Assembly (NCBI RefSeq): GCF_031846345.1
Contig: NZ_JAVRHX010000006.1
Span: forward strand, 62,001 to 126,000
Reading direction: 5' to 3'
Length of the DNA stretch: 64,000 bases
Source: Glaciecola petra
GTDB lineage: Bacteria > Pseudomonadota > Gammaproteobacteria > Enterobacterales > Alteromonadaceae
Both the position numbers and the translations under genes were made by a program. Shown here in pieces: positions 17,045 through 26,235 of this stretch (its first letter is position 1; each line of letters begins with the position of its first letter). The notes beneath the pieces were generated by a model that saw only the letters and a program-made list of their open reading frames with translations, ran no database searches and was not told where the DNA came from.

Positions 17045-18169
17045 ATGGCAAAAGTATTAAGTGGCGCAGGCTTGCGCGGACAAGTTGCAGGTAAAACAGC
17101 ATTATCAACGGTCGGCGTTAGTGGTTCAGGTTTGACTTATCGTGGCTATGATGTGAAAGACTTAGCTGAAAATTGCGAATTTGAAGAAGTCGCCTACCTA
17201 ATTTTAAAAGGGAAGTTACCAACACAAGCAGAATTAGATAATTACAAGGCGCTTTTAAAGCGTCAACGAGACCTCCCTAATGCACTAAAAGACGTCCTCG
17301 AGAGAATTCCCGCTGAAGCTCATCCTATGGATGTGCTACGTACGGGTTGTTCTATGTTAGGTAACTTAGAAATAGAAGCTGATTTTTCTCAGCAAGACGA
17401 TATTACTGACCGCATGTTAGCTTGCTTCCCAAGCATCATTTGCTACTGGTATAAATATTCACATGAAGGCACGAGAATCGACGTTAATACCGATGATGAT
17501 TCTATAGGTGCACACTTTTTACACATGCTTCATGGCAAAAAGCCAAGTGCATTGCATGAAAAAGTAATGCATGTCTCTTTGATTTTGTATGCAGAACATG
17601 AATTTAACGCGTCTACTTTCACCGCAAGAGTTTGTGCGTCCACCCTCTCGGATATGCATTCTTGTATAGTGGGTGCGATTGGATCATTGCGCGGTCCTTT
17701 GCACGGTGGGGCGAACGAAGCCGCAATGGACATGATTGAGCGATTTAACAACCCTGAGCACGCAGAAAAAGAAATGATGGGTATGCTTGAACGTAAAGAA
17801 AAAATCATGGGCTTTGGGCACGCGATTTATTCTGAGTCAGACCCAAGAAACGCGATCATTAAACAATGGTCTGAAAAATTATCAGAAGAGTTTGGCGACA
17901 GCACCTTATACGATGTATCGGTGCGTTGTGAAGCGGTTATGAAGCGTGAAAAAGGCTTGTTTTGTAATGCCGATTTTTTCCATGCATCTGCCTATAATTT
18001 TATGGGTATCCCGACTAAATTATTTACCCCAATATTTGTCATGTCACGACTCACTGGTTGGGCCGGCCATGTAATGGAGCAGCGAGCTGACAACCGTATT
18101 ATTAGACCCTCTGCTGACTATACAGGCGAAGATTTACGCAAAGTTGAAGCCATTGAGCATAGGGTGTAG
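17045..18169 (+). CDS. prpC: 2-Methylcitrate synthase
   Basis: 374 residues, a citrate synthase-fold enzyme that condenses propionyl-CoA with oxaloacetate to 2-methylcitrate. Length and gene context separate it from the longer GltA. Typical features are LTYRGYDVKDLAENCEFEEVAYL near the N-terminus (shown here in part), the catalytic-histidine regions GPLHGGANEAAM and GFGHAIY, and the C-terminal RPSADYTG. GGAG lies a few bases before the ATG. It sits between prpB and acnD in the conserved operon order. Confidence 0.96.
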   Translation: MAKVLSGAGLRGQVAGKTALSTVGVSGSGLTYRGYDVKDLAENCEFEEVAYLILKGKLPTQAELDNYKALLKRQRDLPNALKDVLERIPAEAHPMDVLRTGCSMLGNLEIEADFSQQDDITDRMLACFPSIICYWYKYSHEGTRIDVNTDDDSIGAHFLHMLHGKKPSALHEKVMHVSLILYAEHEFNASTFTARVCASTLSDMHSCIVGAIGSLRGPLHGGANEAAMDMIERFNNPEHAEKEMMGMLERKEKIMGFGHAIYSESDPRNAIIKQWSEKLSEEFGDSTLYDVSVRCEAVMKREKGLFCNADFFHASAYNFMGIPTKLFTPIFVMSRLTGWAGHVMEQRADNRIIRPSADYTGEDLRKVEAIEHRV

Positions 18170-18220
18170 CAAAGATAATAGCGCTTGAACCTTAACCACT
18201 AAGAAATTAGAGAAAGTGAA

Positions 18221-20821
18221 ATGAATTATAAGTATAGAAAGCCCTTTGTTGCTGGTGATTTAGATATAAGTATTGATTATTTTGATACTCGCACAGCGGT
18301 TGACGACATAGAAGTAGGTGCTTATGCAGAATTACCCTACACCTCGAAAGTGTTAGCTGAAAACCTCGTGCGTAAATGCGACCCCAATATGCTGACAGAT
18401 GCACTAAAGCAGCTAATATACAGAAAACGTGATCTCGATTTCCCTTGGTTTCCAGCGCGAGTTGTTTGCCATGATATTTTAGGACAAACAGCTTTGGTTG
18501 ATTTAGCCGGTTTACGCGACGCAATCGCGTTAAAAGGCGGTAATCCTGCAAAAGTCAATCCAGTGGTGCCAACACAACTCGTTGTTGATCATTCTCTAGC
18601 GGTAGAACATGCAGGCTATGAAGACAATGCCTTCGAGAAAAACCGTGCCATTGAAGATCGTCGCAATGAAGATCGTTTTCACTTTATCAATTGGTGCAAA
18701 ACGGCTTTTGAGAACGTTGATGTAATCCCCCAGGGCAACGGCATTTTACACCAAATAAACTTAGAACGGATGTCACCAGTTGTGCAACAACGAGATGGTG
18801 TGGCGTTTCCTGATACTCTAGTAGGCACAGACAGTCACACGCCGATGGTTGATGCTTTGGGTGTTATTTCTATTGGTGTAGGCGGCCTCGAAGCGGAAAG
18901 TGTAATGCTAGGACGGGCCTCTTATATGCGTTTACCAGATATTGTCGGGGTAGAATTTACTGGCAAACCTCAAGAGGGCATAACGGCAACAGATGTGGTG
19001 TTGGCATTGACGGAGTTTTTGCGTAACGAGAAAGTAGTATCAAGCTATTTAGAGTTTTACGGTGAAGGTACCAAGCACCTAACCTTGGGCGACAGAGCCA
19101 CCATTAGTAATATGACGCCAGAATATGGCGCAACCGCTGCCATGTTTTATATCGACGAGCAAACAATTGAATATTTAACCTTAACCGGCCGTAGTGATGA
19201 ACAAGTAAAGTTAGTAGAAGCTTTCGCTAAAGAGACTGGTTTATGGGCTAGTGAAATGCAATCCGCAAAATATGAGCGAACACTAACATTTGATTTATCA
19301 AGTGTTGGACGCAATATGGCAGGTCCATCTACACCGCATAATCGTCTTGCTACAAGTGATTTAAAGGCCCGGGGATTGTTAGGTGATTACACTTCAAACA
19401 ATGGTCAAATGCCAGACGGGGCTGTCATTATTGCAGCGATTACAAGTTGTACCAACACTAGTAACCCACGCAACATGATAGCAGCCGGCTTAATTGCACG
19501 AAACGCAAATAAAAAAGGTTTGTTGCGCAAACCTTGGGTGAAGAGTTCACTAGCTCCCGGTTCAAAAGCCGTTAAATTGTATTTAGAAGAAGCTGGTCTA
19601 TTAGCAGAGTTAGAAAACTTGGGTTTTGGTGTGGTTGCTTTTGCATGCACATCTTGTAATGGTATGAGCGGGGCATTGGACCCCAAAATTGCCGACGAAA
19701 TAAAAGCAAGAAATCTCTACAGTACGGCTGTATTGTCGGGCAACCGTAACTTTGACGGGCGTATTCACCCCCATGCAGACCAAGCTTTTTTAGCCTCTCC
19801 TCCGTTAGTTGTTGCATACGCAATTGCAGGAAGTATTCGTTTTGATATAGAAAAAGACCCACTTGGTTTTGATGAAAATGGTAAGGCTATTTTATTGAAG
19901 GATATCTGGCCGACTGATGAAGAAATAAACGCAGTGGTAAAATCATCAGTTAAACCGGAACAGTTTAGAAAAGTATATGAGCCTATGTTTGCTATAAAAA
20001 CTGGCCAAGATACACTTTCAGACCCCTTATATGACTGGCGAGAAATGAGTACTTATATTCGTCGACCTCCTTATTGGGAAGGCGCTTTAGCGGGTAATCG
20101 CTCACTGTGCCAATTACGGCCGTTAGCCGTACTAGGTGATAATATAACAACCGATCATTTGTCTCCCTCTAATGCCATTATGGCTAGCAGCGCGGCGGGT
20201 GAGTACTTGGCTAAAATGGGTTTGCCCGAAGAAGACTTTAATTCTTATGCAACTCATAGAGGCGACCATCTAACAGCACAGCGAGCAACCTTTGCTAATC
20301 CTAAGCTATTAAATGAAATGGTGAAAGACGATACCGGGAGCGTTAAACAAGGTTCATACGCAAGAGTGGAGCCTGAAGGTGAGGTTATGCGCATGTGGGA
20401 AGCTATCGAGACTTATATGCATCGTAAACAACCTTTGATTATTGTTGCTGGCGCTGATTATGGCCAGGGTTCGTCGCGTGATTGGGCCGCTAAGGGTGTA
20501 CGTTTAGCAGGGGTCGAAGTCATAGTGGCTGAAGGTTTTGAGCGAATTCACCGCACCAATTTGATTGGTATGGGGGTATTGCCCTTGCAGTTTTTAGACG
20601 GTACTACACGCAAGACCTTAGTACTTGATGGCACTGAAACCTATGATGTTTTAGGCATACCTCAGGCCGGTAAATTGTTAACACTAAAGATTACTCGCAC
20701 AAACGGCGAGCTACTTGAGATAGAAGTGATGTGCCGATTAGATACGGCTGAAGAAGTATCTATTTATGCAGCCGGTGGCGTATTACAGCGCTTTGCCGAA
20801 GATTTCTTAGCTAGTGCATAA
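18221..20821 (+). CDS. acnD: Fe/S-dependent 2-methylisocitrate dehydratase
   Basis: 866 residues, the length of AcnD. It belongs to the aconitase family and dehydrates 2-methylcitrate, working with PrpF to give 2-methyl-cis-aconitate in species that lack PrpD. The [4Fe-4S] cluster ligands are visible in SCTNTSNP and ACTSCNGMSG. Substrate-site motifs are GTDSHTPMVDALG and, in the swivelling C-terminal domain, GADYGQGSSRDWAAKG. It follows prpC with 51 bases between, and GAGAAAG precedes the ATG. No prpD is present in the window, as expected for this pathway variant. Confidence 0.95.
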   Translation: MNYKYRKPFVAGDLDISIDYFDTRTAVDDIEVGAYAELPYTSKVLAENLVRKCDPNMLTDALKQLIYRKRDLDFPWFPARVVCHDILGQTALVDLAGLRDAIALKGGNPAKVNPVVPTQLVVDHSLAVEHAGYEDNAFEKNRAIEDRRNEDRFHFINWCKTAFENVDVIPQGNGILHQINLERMSPVVQQRDGVAFPDTLVGTDSHTPMVDALGVISIGVGGLEAESVMLGRASYMRLPDIVGVEFTGKPQEGITATDVVLALTEFLRNEKVVSSYLEFYGEGTKHLTLGDRATISNMTPEYGATAAMFYIDEQTIEYLTLTGRSDEQVKLVEAFAKETGLWASEMQSAKYERTLTFDLSSVGRNMAGPSTPHNRLATSDLKARGLLGDYTSNNGQMPDGAVIIAAITSCTNTSNPRNMIAAGLIARNANKKGLLRKPWVKSSLAPGSKAVKLYLEEAGLLAELENLGFGVVAFACTSCNGMSGALDPKIADEIKARNLYSTAVLSGNRNFDGRIHPHADQAFLASPPLVVAYAIAGSIRFDIEKDPLGFDENGKAILLKDIWPTDEEINAVVKSSVKPEQFRKVYEPMFAIKTGQDTLSDPLYDWREMSTYIRRPPYWEGALAGNRSLCQLRPLAVLGDNITTDHLSPSNAIMASSAAGEYLAKMGLPEEDFNSYATHRGDHLTAQRATFANPKLLNEMVKDDTGSVKQGSYARVEPEGEVMRMWEAIETYMHRKQPLIIVAGADYGQGSSRDWAAKGVRLAGVEVIVAEGFERIHRTNLIGMGVLPLQFLDGTTRKTLVLDGTETYDVLGIPQAGKLLTLKITRTNGELLEIEVMCRLDTAEEVSIYAAGGVLQRFAEDFLASA

Positions 20822-20877
20822 GGTATTTGTGTTGATCATGGGGCATATTAAACAAGCATCAAAACCGAGGGAAAATA

Positions 20878-22086
20878 ATGACACAAAATAGTAAGCCTTC
20901 AATGGTGTATAAGCCGCAACGTAAAATTGCTGCAAACTATATGCGCGGTGGCACTAGCAAAGGTGTGTTTTTTAAACTTGAAGATCTTCCCGAGCAAGCG
21001 CAACAAGCAGGAGAATATCGAGACCAGTTGCTGCTAAGAGTGATCGGTAGTCCTGATCCATACGGTAAGCATACAGATGGTATGGGTGGGGCAACTTCGA
21101 GTACGAGCAAGGTTGTTATTTTAAGTCAAACAGACAATAGCAAACATCATGTTAACTACTTATTTGGACAAGTCGCGATAGACAAGGCTTTTATAGATTG
21201 GAGTGGTAATTGTGGGAATTTAACCGCTGCAGTTGGCGCGTTTGCGATTGAAAGTGGCATCGTACCTGAACATTTATTGCCTGAAAACGGGGTTTTTGAA
21301 GTGCGTATTTGGCAGCAAAATATCAAAAAAACAATTGTTGCCCATGTACCCATAGCAAATAATAAGGTACAAGAAACCGGCAATTTTGAACTAGATGGAG
21401 TAACGTTTCCGGCCGCCGAAGTATCAATCGATTTTCTTGATCCTGCCGGCGACCCTAACGAGTCTAATGGTGTTCTGCCAACTGGAAACTTGATTGATAC
21501 TCTCGATGTGCCCGATGTTGGTAGCTTTGAAGCAAGTTTTATTGATGCGGGTATACCCACCATATTTTTGAATGCTCATGAGTTAGGCTATACAGGATGT
21601 GAGCTTCAAGAAGATATCAACTCAGATGCCGAGGCGTTAAAGAAGTTTGAAACAATCCGGGCATATGGGGCAATTCAAATGGGCCTTATTAGCGATATTA
21701 GTGAAGCAGAATCACGTCAACATACACCTAAAATTGCCTTCGTGTCTGCTGCAAAGGCCTATACAAGCGCAAGTGGCAAAGATATTTCTAAAGATAATGT
21801 AGACCTATTAGTACGAGCATTGTCTATGGGGAAATTACACCATGCAATGATGGGAACTGCTGCTGTAGCGATTGGTACGGCAGCCGCCATACCTGGGACA
21901 TTAGTTAATTTAGCAGCAGGTGGAGGCGTACAAGATAGTATTGTATTTGGTCACCCGTCGGGTGTATTAAAAGTAGGTGCGCAAGCCCAAAATTTCGACG
22001 GAAAATGGACGGTGAGCAAAGTAAGTATGAGCCGTAGTGCTCGAGTGCTGATGGAAGGTTTTGTAAGAGTCAGTTTACCGCAATGA
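20878..22086 (+). CDS. prpF: 2-Methylaconitate isomerase, AcnD accessory protein
   Basis: 402 residues, about the usual PrpF length. It has a diaminopimelate epimerase-like fold and isomerises the double bond of 2-methylaconitate made by AcnD, so that rehydration to 2-methylisocitrate can go on. Visible landmarks are the N-terminal YMRGGTSKGVFF, the catalytic-loop segment DWSGNCGNLTAAVGAFA with its cysteine, and GHPSGVLKVGA near the end. It is the last gene of the propionate operon. The opposite-strand PEP-CTERM gene ends 13 bases away, with no clear terminator between. Confidence 0.95.
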   Translation: MTQNSKPSMVYKPQRKIAANYMRGGTSKGVFFKLEDLPEQAQQAGEYRDQLLLRVIGSPDPYGKHTDGMGGATSSTSKVVILSQTDNSKHHVNYLFGQVAIDKAFIDWSGNCGNLTAAVGAFAIESGIVPEHLLPENGVFEVRIWQQNIKKTIVAHVPIANNKVQETGNFELDGVTFPAAEVSIDFLDPAGDPNESNGVLPTGNLIDTLDVPDVGSFEASFIDAGIPTIFLNAHELGYTGCELQEDINSDAEALKKFETIRAYGAIQMGLISDISEAESRQHTPKIAFVSAAKAYTSASGKDISKDNVDLLVRALSMGKLHHAMMGTAAVAIGTAAAIPGTLVNLAAGGGVQDSIVFGHPSGVLKVGAQAQNFDGKWTVSKVSMSRSARVLMEGFVRVSLPQ

Positions 22087-22098
22087 ATACGCTACACG

Positions 22099-22824
22099 TC
22101 ACTTTTTAATAGCTCGCCTATCGCGTGCAAAAAGCCACAAAATGCCAGCAACCAACATACCAAATGTCACCGGGGCAGGTACCTGAGTGGCCAAAGTGCT
22201 TTCAATTGGGCGAGGTAAGGGGCCGCGCCCTGTGGCCGAATTATCTGCATTACTCGCGTTATATTTGCCGCCAGGCCCAGAGGGTGCTTGTGAAGTTTGC
22301 CAGAAGAAAGTGATTGCTTCTCCGGTATCCCAAGCTCCTGAACTAATTGTCCAAACTAGTTCGCCAGTGCTGCTTTGGTGCACTTCAAAACTAAGTTTTG
22401 CATTTTGTGCCGCTGTATAGCTATACCCGGCCACACCATTAAAACCGCTTGCTTCAAAACCTAAGCTAAAGCGTTTTACATTTTCGAAATTGATCACAGT
22501 TTCAGGATTGGGGAAAGGTTTGTCGTTTGCTTTGTCGACACCTGGAATGACAGTATGCTGATACGTGTAAATCGTACCACTTGGATTTTTAGATACAATG
22601 CATTCATCCATGTCTTCTGGGCAACTAACACTACTAGTTAAATCACCTAAGCTATCGCCATTTTTATCAATGAGTGATACTTCAACTTCAGGTCCAACTG
22701 GCCCAACAATTTTGGCGCCCATTTCAATCTTATCTAAGTTCGTTATTGAAATATCAGAGGCGTTGGAAGAGACAGCAAAAAATGCTGAAATCCATAAAAA
22801 TTTGTATAAATTCCGTTTAATCAT
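22099..22824 (-). CDS. PEP-CTERM-type exported protein (VPAP variant)
   Basis: 241 residues. An N-terminal signal peptide (FLWISAFFAVSSNA) leads into a beta-rich secreted domain of unknown function. The C-terminus carries the tripartite sorting signal: VPAP, a hydrophobic helix (VTFGMLVAGILWLF) and the basic end ARDRRAIKK. VPAP instead of VPEP is common in Alteromonadales. Exosortase is expected to cleave near this motif and hand the protein to the surface or matrix. No exosortase is in the window. The two cysteines in SCPEDMDEC may form a disulfide. I found no sigma-54 element in the 95 bases upstream, unlike the second PEP-CTERM gene. Confidence 0.78.
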   Translation of the reverse strand: MIKRNLYKFLWISAFFAVSSNASDISITNLDKIEMGAKIVGPVGPEVEVSLIDKNGDSLGDLTSSVSCPEDMDECIVSKNPSGTIYTYQHTVIPGVDKANDKPFPNPETVINFENVKRFSLGFEASGFNGVAGYSYTAAQNAKLSFEVHQSSTGELVWTISSGAWDTGEAITFFWQTSQAPSGPGGKYNASNADNSATGRGPLPRPIESTLATQVPAPVTFGMLVAGILWLFARDRRAIKK

Positions 22825-22919
22825 AATGTTAATTTTTAACTACGCAATAACATTAGTTTAACGCAAATTTATCCTGTAGTTAATCATTTTTATTTTTGTA
22901 TTCAATAACAAGGAGTTAG

Positions 22920-23936
22920 TTAATTTATAAGCGAGAGTAAATGGTTTAACTCAGTATTTATTGCGCTTGGGTCCAACTCGGGGAGCTTAGCAAATGCTTG
23001 TTTTTCAGCAGTATCTGCACGTGTTTTACTTTGTCCCTCAAGTTGAGTAGCCACATCCAACAAACTTTTCATTTCTTCAAAATTTCCGCTGCAATGAAGA
23101 GCAACATCGCATCCGGCAGACAAGCAAGCCTCCGCGCGACTAGCCACATCGCCAGACAGTGCTTGCATATTAATATCATCAGACATCAGTAAACCATCAA
23201 ATCCAATGTGTTGGCGAACAATTTTATTAATAAGCGTTGCGCTAATAGTTGCCGGTTGAGCGCTATCTATGTCAGAAAAAACGACATGAGCACTCATTGC
23301 CATCGCCTCATTAGATAGTGCCTGAAAGGGCAAAAAATCACATCGTGCTAGTTCGTTGAAGCTTGAACTCACAAGTGGTAATTTTAAATGGCTATCACTT
23401 GTTGCGCGGCCATGACCTGGTAGATGTTTAATAACGGGTGCAAGCCCAGCGTCCTTTATCCCTTGTACTATTTGTTTCCCAAGCGCAATTACTTGCTCTG
23501 GACTTGTACCTAGAGCTCTTTCGCTAATGATACTAGCAGCGTTACTTTGTGGCACATCGAGCATAGGCGCACAATTCACGTTAATCCCTAATCCTTTAAG
23601 TTCTAAACCTGTCAATAAGGCGTTTAAATAACAAGCTCTTTCAGCGAGTTTGGTATTTTTTAAATACATCTGAGCAAAAATCGTGGGGCTTGGAGGTACC
23701 CGCCAATAGGTATTTGGTAATCGAGATACTCTGCCACCTTCTTGGTCAATTAAGACCATGATATCTTCTCTATTGAGTGTTTGTTTAAACTGCTCTGTAA
23801 GTGCAATAACTTGGCTTGGATGGTCAATATTCCGAGCAAATAAAATAAACCCCAGAGGGTCGAGTTCCCTAAACAGGCTTATTTCGTTGTTGGAAAGAGA
23901 GAGGGTATGACAACCAACAATGATATTATTTGCCAA
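22920..23936 (-). CDS. nagZ: Beta-N-acetylhexosaminidase, murein recycling
   Basis: 338 residues, the size of single-domain NagZ. It removes N-acetylglucosamine from GlcNAc-anhydroMurNAc peptides in the cytoplasm. Glycoside hydrolase family 3 motifs are complete: GFILFARNI, IDQEGGRVSRL, the flexible catalytic loop KHLPGHGRATSDSH, and LLMSDDINMQAL with the nucleophilic aspartate. anmK lies 66 bases upstream on the same strand, giving a two-gene murein-recycling unit. In species with AmpC-type induction, NagZ also makes the inducer, but no such regulator is seen here. Confidence 0.95.
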   Translation of the reverse strand: MANNIIVGCHTLSLSNNEISLFRELDPLGFILFARNIDHPSQVIALTEQFKQTLNREDIMVLIDQEGGRVSRLPNTYWRVPPSPTIFAQMYLKNTKLAERACYLNALLTGLELKGLGINVNCAPMLDVPQSNAASIISERALGTSPEQVIALGKQIVQGIKDAGLAPVIKHLPGHGRATSDSHLKLPLVSSSFNELARCDFLPFQALSNEAMAMSAHVVFSDIDSAQPATISATLINKIVRQHIGFDGLLMSDDINMQALSGDVASRAEACLSAGCDVALHCSGNFEEMKSLLDVATQLEGQSKTRADTAEKQAFAKLPELDPSAINTELNHLLSLIN

Positions 23937-24002
23937 ATCAGTGCTCCAAAAAGTCTGTTAAACAAGCTTGCGCTATAAGCATAAAGAGTAACCCAATAGT
24001 TT

Positions 24003-25295
24003 TTAGTTAGGTAAACTTATTTTTCCTAAACTCACCGCAGGTCCAGAATGTATTTCATCCGAATGGCTAGCATTAGCACTTTTATACACTTGGGTATCGC
24101 CAAAAATTGATTGATTGGCTAAAAGGGCAAAAAGAGCAGCTTCTTTAGAGTCTGCTTTCAAGCCCAATACTTCAAAATGATGAAAATGGCATTCAGGTAA
24201 ATTTATCGCAATATTGTTCATTAGTACTTTGTTTTTGGGGCCTCCACCACTGGTATAGATATGAAGTTTTGTGGGGTCAATGTTGGCACTATTAAGTTGT
24301 GTATTGATTTCCTCACTAATGGTATCTGCGGTAAATTGATTGAGGGTAGCCATTACATTCTCAAATGAAATTTGATTTTTATTATGAAGAGCTTCGCGAA
24401 GAAGATCTTTATCTGTGATTTCCAAGCTTAATTGTTCAGCATATCTCATCTGTTTACAGTGATTTACCGCTTGATCGACATAAGATAAATTAAACAACTC
24501 TTGTCCCGTTGATTTTGGTGCATTTTGTGTCAAGAAACGGGTATTTTTTAATTCTTGCAGTAGACCATAATCGACGTCACCTGTAAGTGCTATTGCGCCT
24601 CGGTCATCAAATTGTAAATGGCCATTTGTTTCGCGCTTAACATAGGCGTCCATGAGCGTATTGCCTGGACCTGTATCGGTACAAATCATATCCTTAAATT
24701 GACAGGCCGCTGGGAGCAGAGTGAAATTGGCAATACCACCTATATTTAATAACAAACGATCTTGTTTCGGATCCTTATAAAGTAAATAATCGGCATAAGG
24801 CACCAATGGTGCGCCATCACCTCCAGCCGCCACATGTTTTTGCCGAAAATCACTTATAGTGATGATATTGGTTATTTGAGCGATGTGATCTCCGTCACCA
24901 ATTTGCAGAGTGGAAGGTGTTTGATTGTCAGGTGCATGAAAAATAGTTTGTCCATGACTGGCGATTAAATCAATTTCGTTTGGATCGGTATCCCAACGCT
25001 TCAAACATTTCATAAGCATGTCTGCATGCGTTTTCGCGACCCAATTGTTGGCGGTGCAAACATCGATTAAACGACCATTTGGTTTGGCAAATAATTCAAC
25101 AATTCTGCTTCGGTATGAGTCGTCGTACGCGATGGTAGTAAAAGAAATCACTTCTAATTTACTCGATTCATTTACACCACTTACTTTGCATAAAGCAATA
25201 TCTAAGCCGTCGAGCGAAGTACCACTCATTAAACCTACAATCAAACGACTTGGTTTTTCTGACATAGCGAGGAGGCGTTTGAGTTGTTTATTCAT
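24003..25295 (-). CDS. anmK: Anhydro-N-acetylmuramic acid kinase
   Basis: Up to 430 residues; starting at the internal methionine of MSEKPSRLIVG (25265) would shorten it by 10. It phosphorylates and opens anhMurNAc, released by NagZ, to MurNAc-6-phosphate. The family signature LMSGTSLDGLDIAL is at the N-terminus. The sugar-kinase/actin fold shows in SHGQTIFH, NIGGIANFTLLP, CTDTGPGNTLMDAYV and TSGGGPKNKVLM. A C-terminal stretch of about 20 residues (SANASHSDEIHSGPAV) extends slightly beyond the shorter family members. It lies upstream of nagZ, consistent with one recycling operon. Confidence 0.95.
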   Translation of the reverse strand: MNKQLKRLLAMSEKPSRLIVGLMSGTSLDGLDIALCKVSGVNESSKLEVISFTTIAYDDSYRSRIVELFAKPNGRLIDVCTANNWVAKTHADMLMKCLKRWDTDPNEIDLIASHGQTIFHAPDNQTPSTLQIGDGDHIAQITNIITISDFRQKHVAAGGDGAPLVPYADYLLYKDPKQDRLLLNIGGIANFTLLPAACQFKDMICTDTGPGNTLMDAYVKRETNGHLQFDDRGAIALTGDVDYGLLQELKNTRFLTQNAPKSTGQELFNLSYVDQAVNHCKQMRYAEQLSLEITDKDLLREALHNKNQISFENVMATLNQFTADTISEEINTQLNSANIDPTKLHIYTSGGGPKNKVLMNNIAINLPECHFHHFEVLGLKADSKEAALFALLANQSIFGDTQVYKSANASHSDEIHSGPAVSLGKISLPN

Positions 25296-25559
25296 AATTT
25301 TGCCAATGCCTTGAGAACTTTGATGATAACTGTGCGCTGTGCGCGGATAATAAATTTCTGCTCAACACTTGAGTTGAATGCATATTAACCCTTTGAAAAT
25401 GCGAAAAAACAAAACTTAAAGAAGTATATCAAGCATTCTATAAAATACCTATGTATCAGTCCAAATTGTAAATCGTATCGCTTTACATATCTCTATTTGG
25501 TACGATTTTTGGTGTCGATAGGTGGATGCCTAAAGAAATTCGGAAATAAAGGACGACAA

Positions 25560-26207
25560 TTGAAAACACTAGATATAGAAAATAATCCTGGAATAAGTGA
25601 TGCGAAAAAACGTCTGGATCACGACGACTTGCGTAAAGAAATGTGTTTTTTGTTTCAACGAGTTAAAGACTTTGACCTTTTTGTCGGCGATGCGAATATA
25701 CCGAAGCCGAAAGTGGATACTTTACGCAATACATATGACTCGAATCACTTAGAAAGATGTTTTGACGCTAATATTTTCATCAAGAGACTAGCACGCAGCA
25801 TGCAGCATCGCTTTCCAAAGCATAAAGAGATAAAACTAGCGTTGTCGAGAGTTCCACCCACTTGCCATAGCGAATTTCATCTAGGCAAAGCATTGCATAA
25901 TATTGTACTAAATGCGATGCAAGCGTCAAAACCATTCCAGCAAGTCAGCATAAAGTCATATACTCAAAACGGATTTATGTACATAGACGTATCTGATGTG
26001 GGTTGCGGGATCAGTTCAAAAGACATTGAAAAAGTATTTAGCCCCTTTTACACGACTAAAAACAGAAAAAGCGCGACCGGTTTAGGTTTAGCCATCAGTC
26101 AGCAAATTATTCTTGAGTATGACGGTAATATATTAGTATCAAGCAAACTCAACAAAGGCACTCATTTGCAGGTAAAATTACCTCTATCTACTTGGTATTT
26201 GCAGTAA
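25560..26207 (+). CDS. Soluble histidine-kinase-type ATPase without a clear H-box
   Basis: About 215 residues from a TTG at 25560, chosen because AAAGGA lies six bases before it; the frame is open further upstream to 25497. The C-terminal 120 residues are a complete HATPase_c domain: N-box HNIVLNAMQAS, G1 DVGCGIS, F-box FSPFYTTK and G2 GLGLAIS, closest to NtrB/AtoS-type kinases. There is no transmembrane segment and no convincing phospho-acceptor helix. The only histidine in a suggestive setting is LDHDDLRKE, which lacks the usual proline. No response regulator is adjacent. It may be a partner kinase, an anti-sigma-like switch or a degraded kinase. Confidence 0.75.
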   Translation: MKTLDIENNPGISDAKKRLDHDDLRKEMCFLFQRVKDFDLFVGDANIPKPKVDTLRNTYDSNHLERCFDANIFIKRLARSMQHRFPKHKEIKLALSRVPPTCHSEFHLGKALHNIVLNAMQASKPFQQVSIKSYTQNGFMYIDVSDVGCGISSKDIEKVFSPFYTTKNRKSATGLGLAISQQIILEYDGNILVSSKLNKGTHLQVKLPLSTWYLQ

Positions 26208-26235
26208 ATCACAAAAACAAAGCATCTATGGTCAG

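Noticed and set aside
22825..22919. Sigma-54 element before the first PEP-CTERM gene
   Set aside because: The only GC/CC pairing on the minus strand is eight rather than ten bases apart and lacks the consensus around it.
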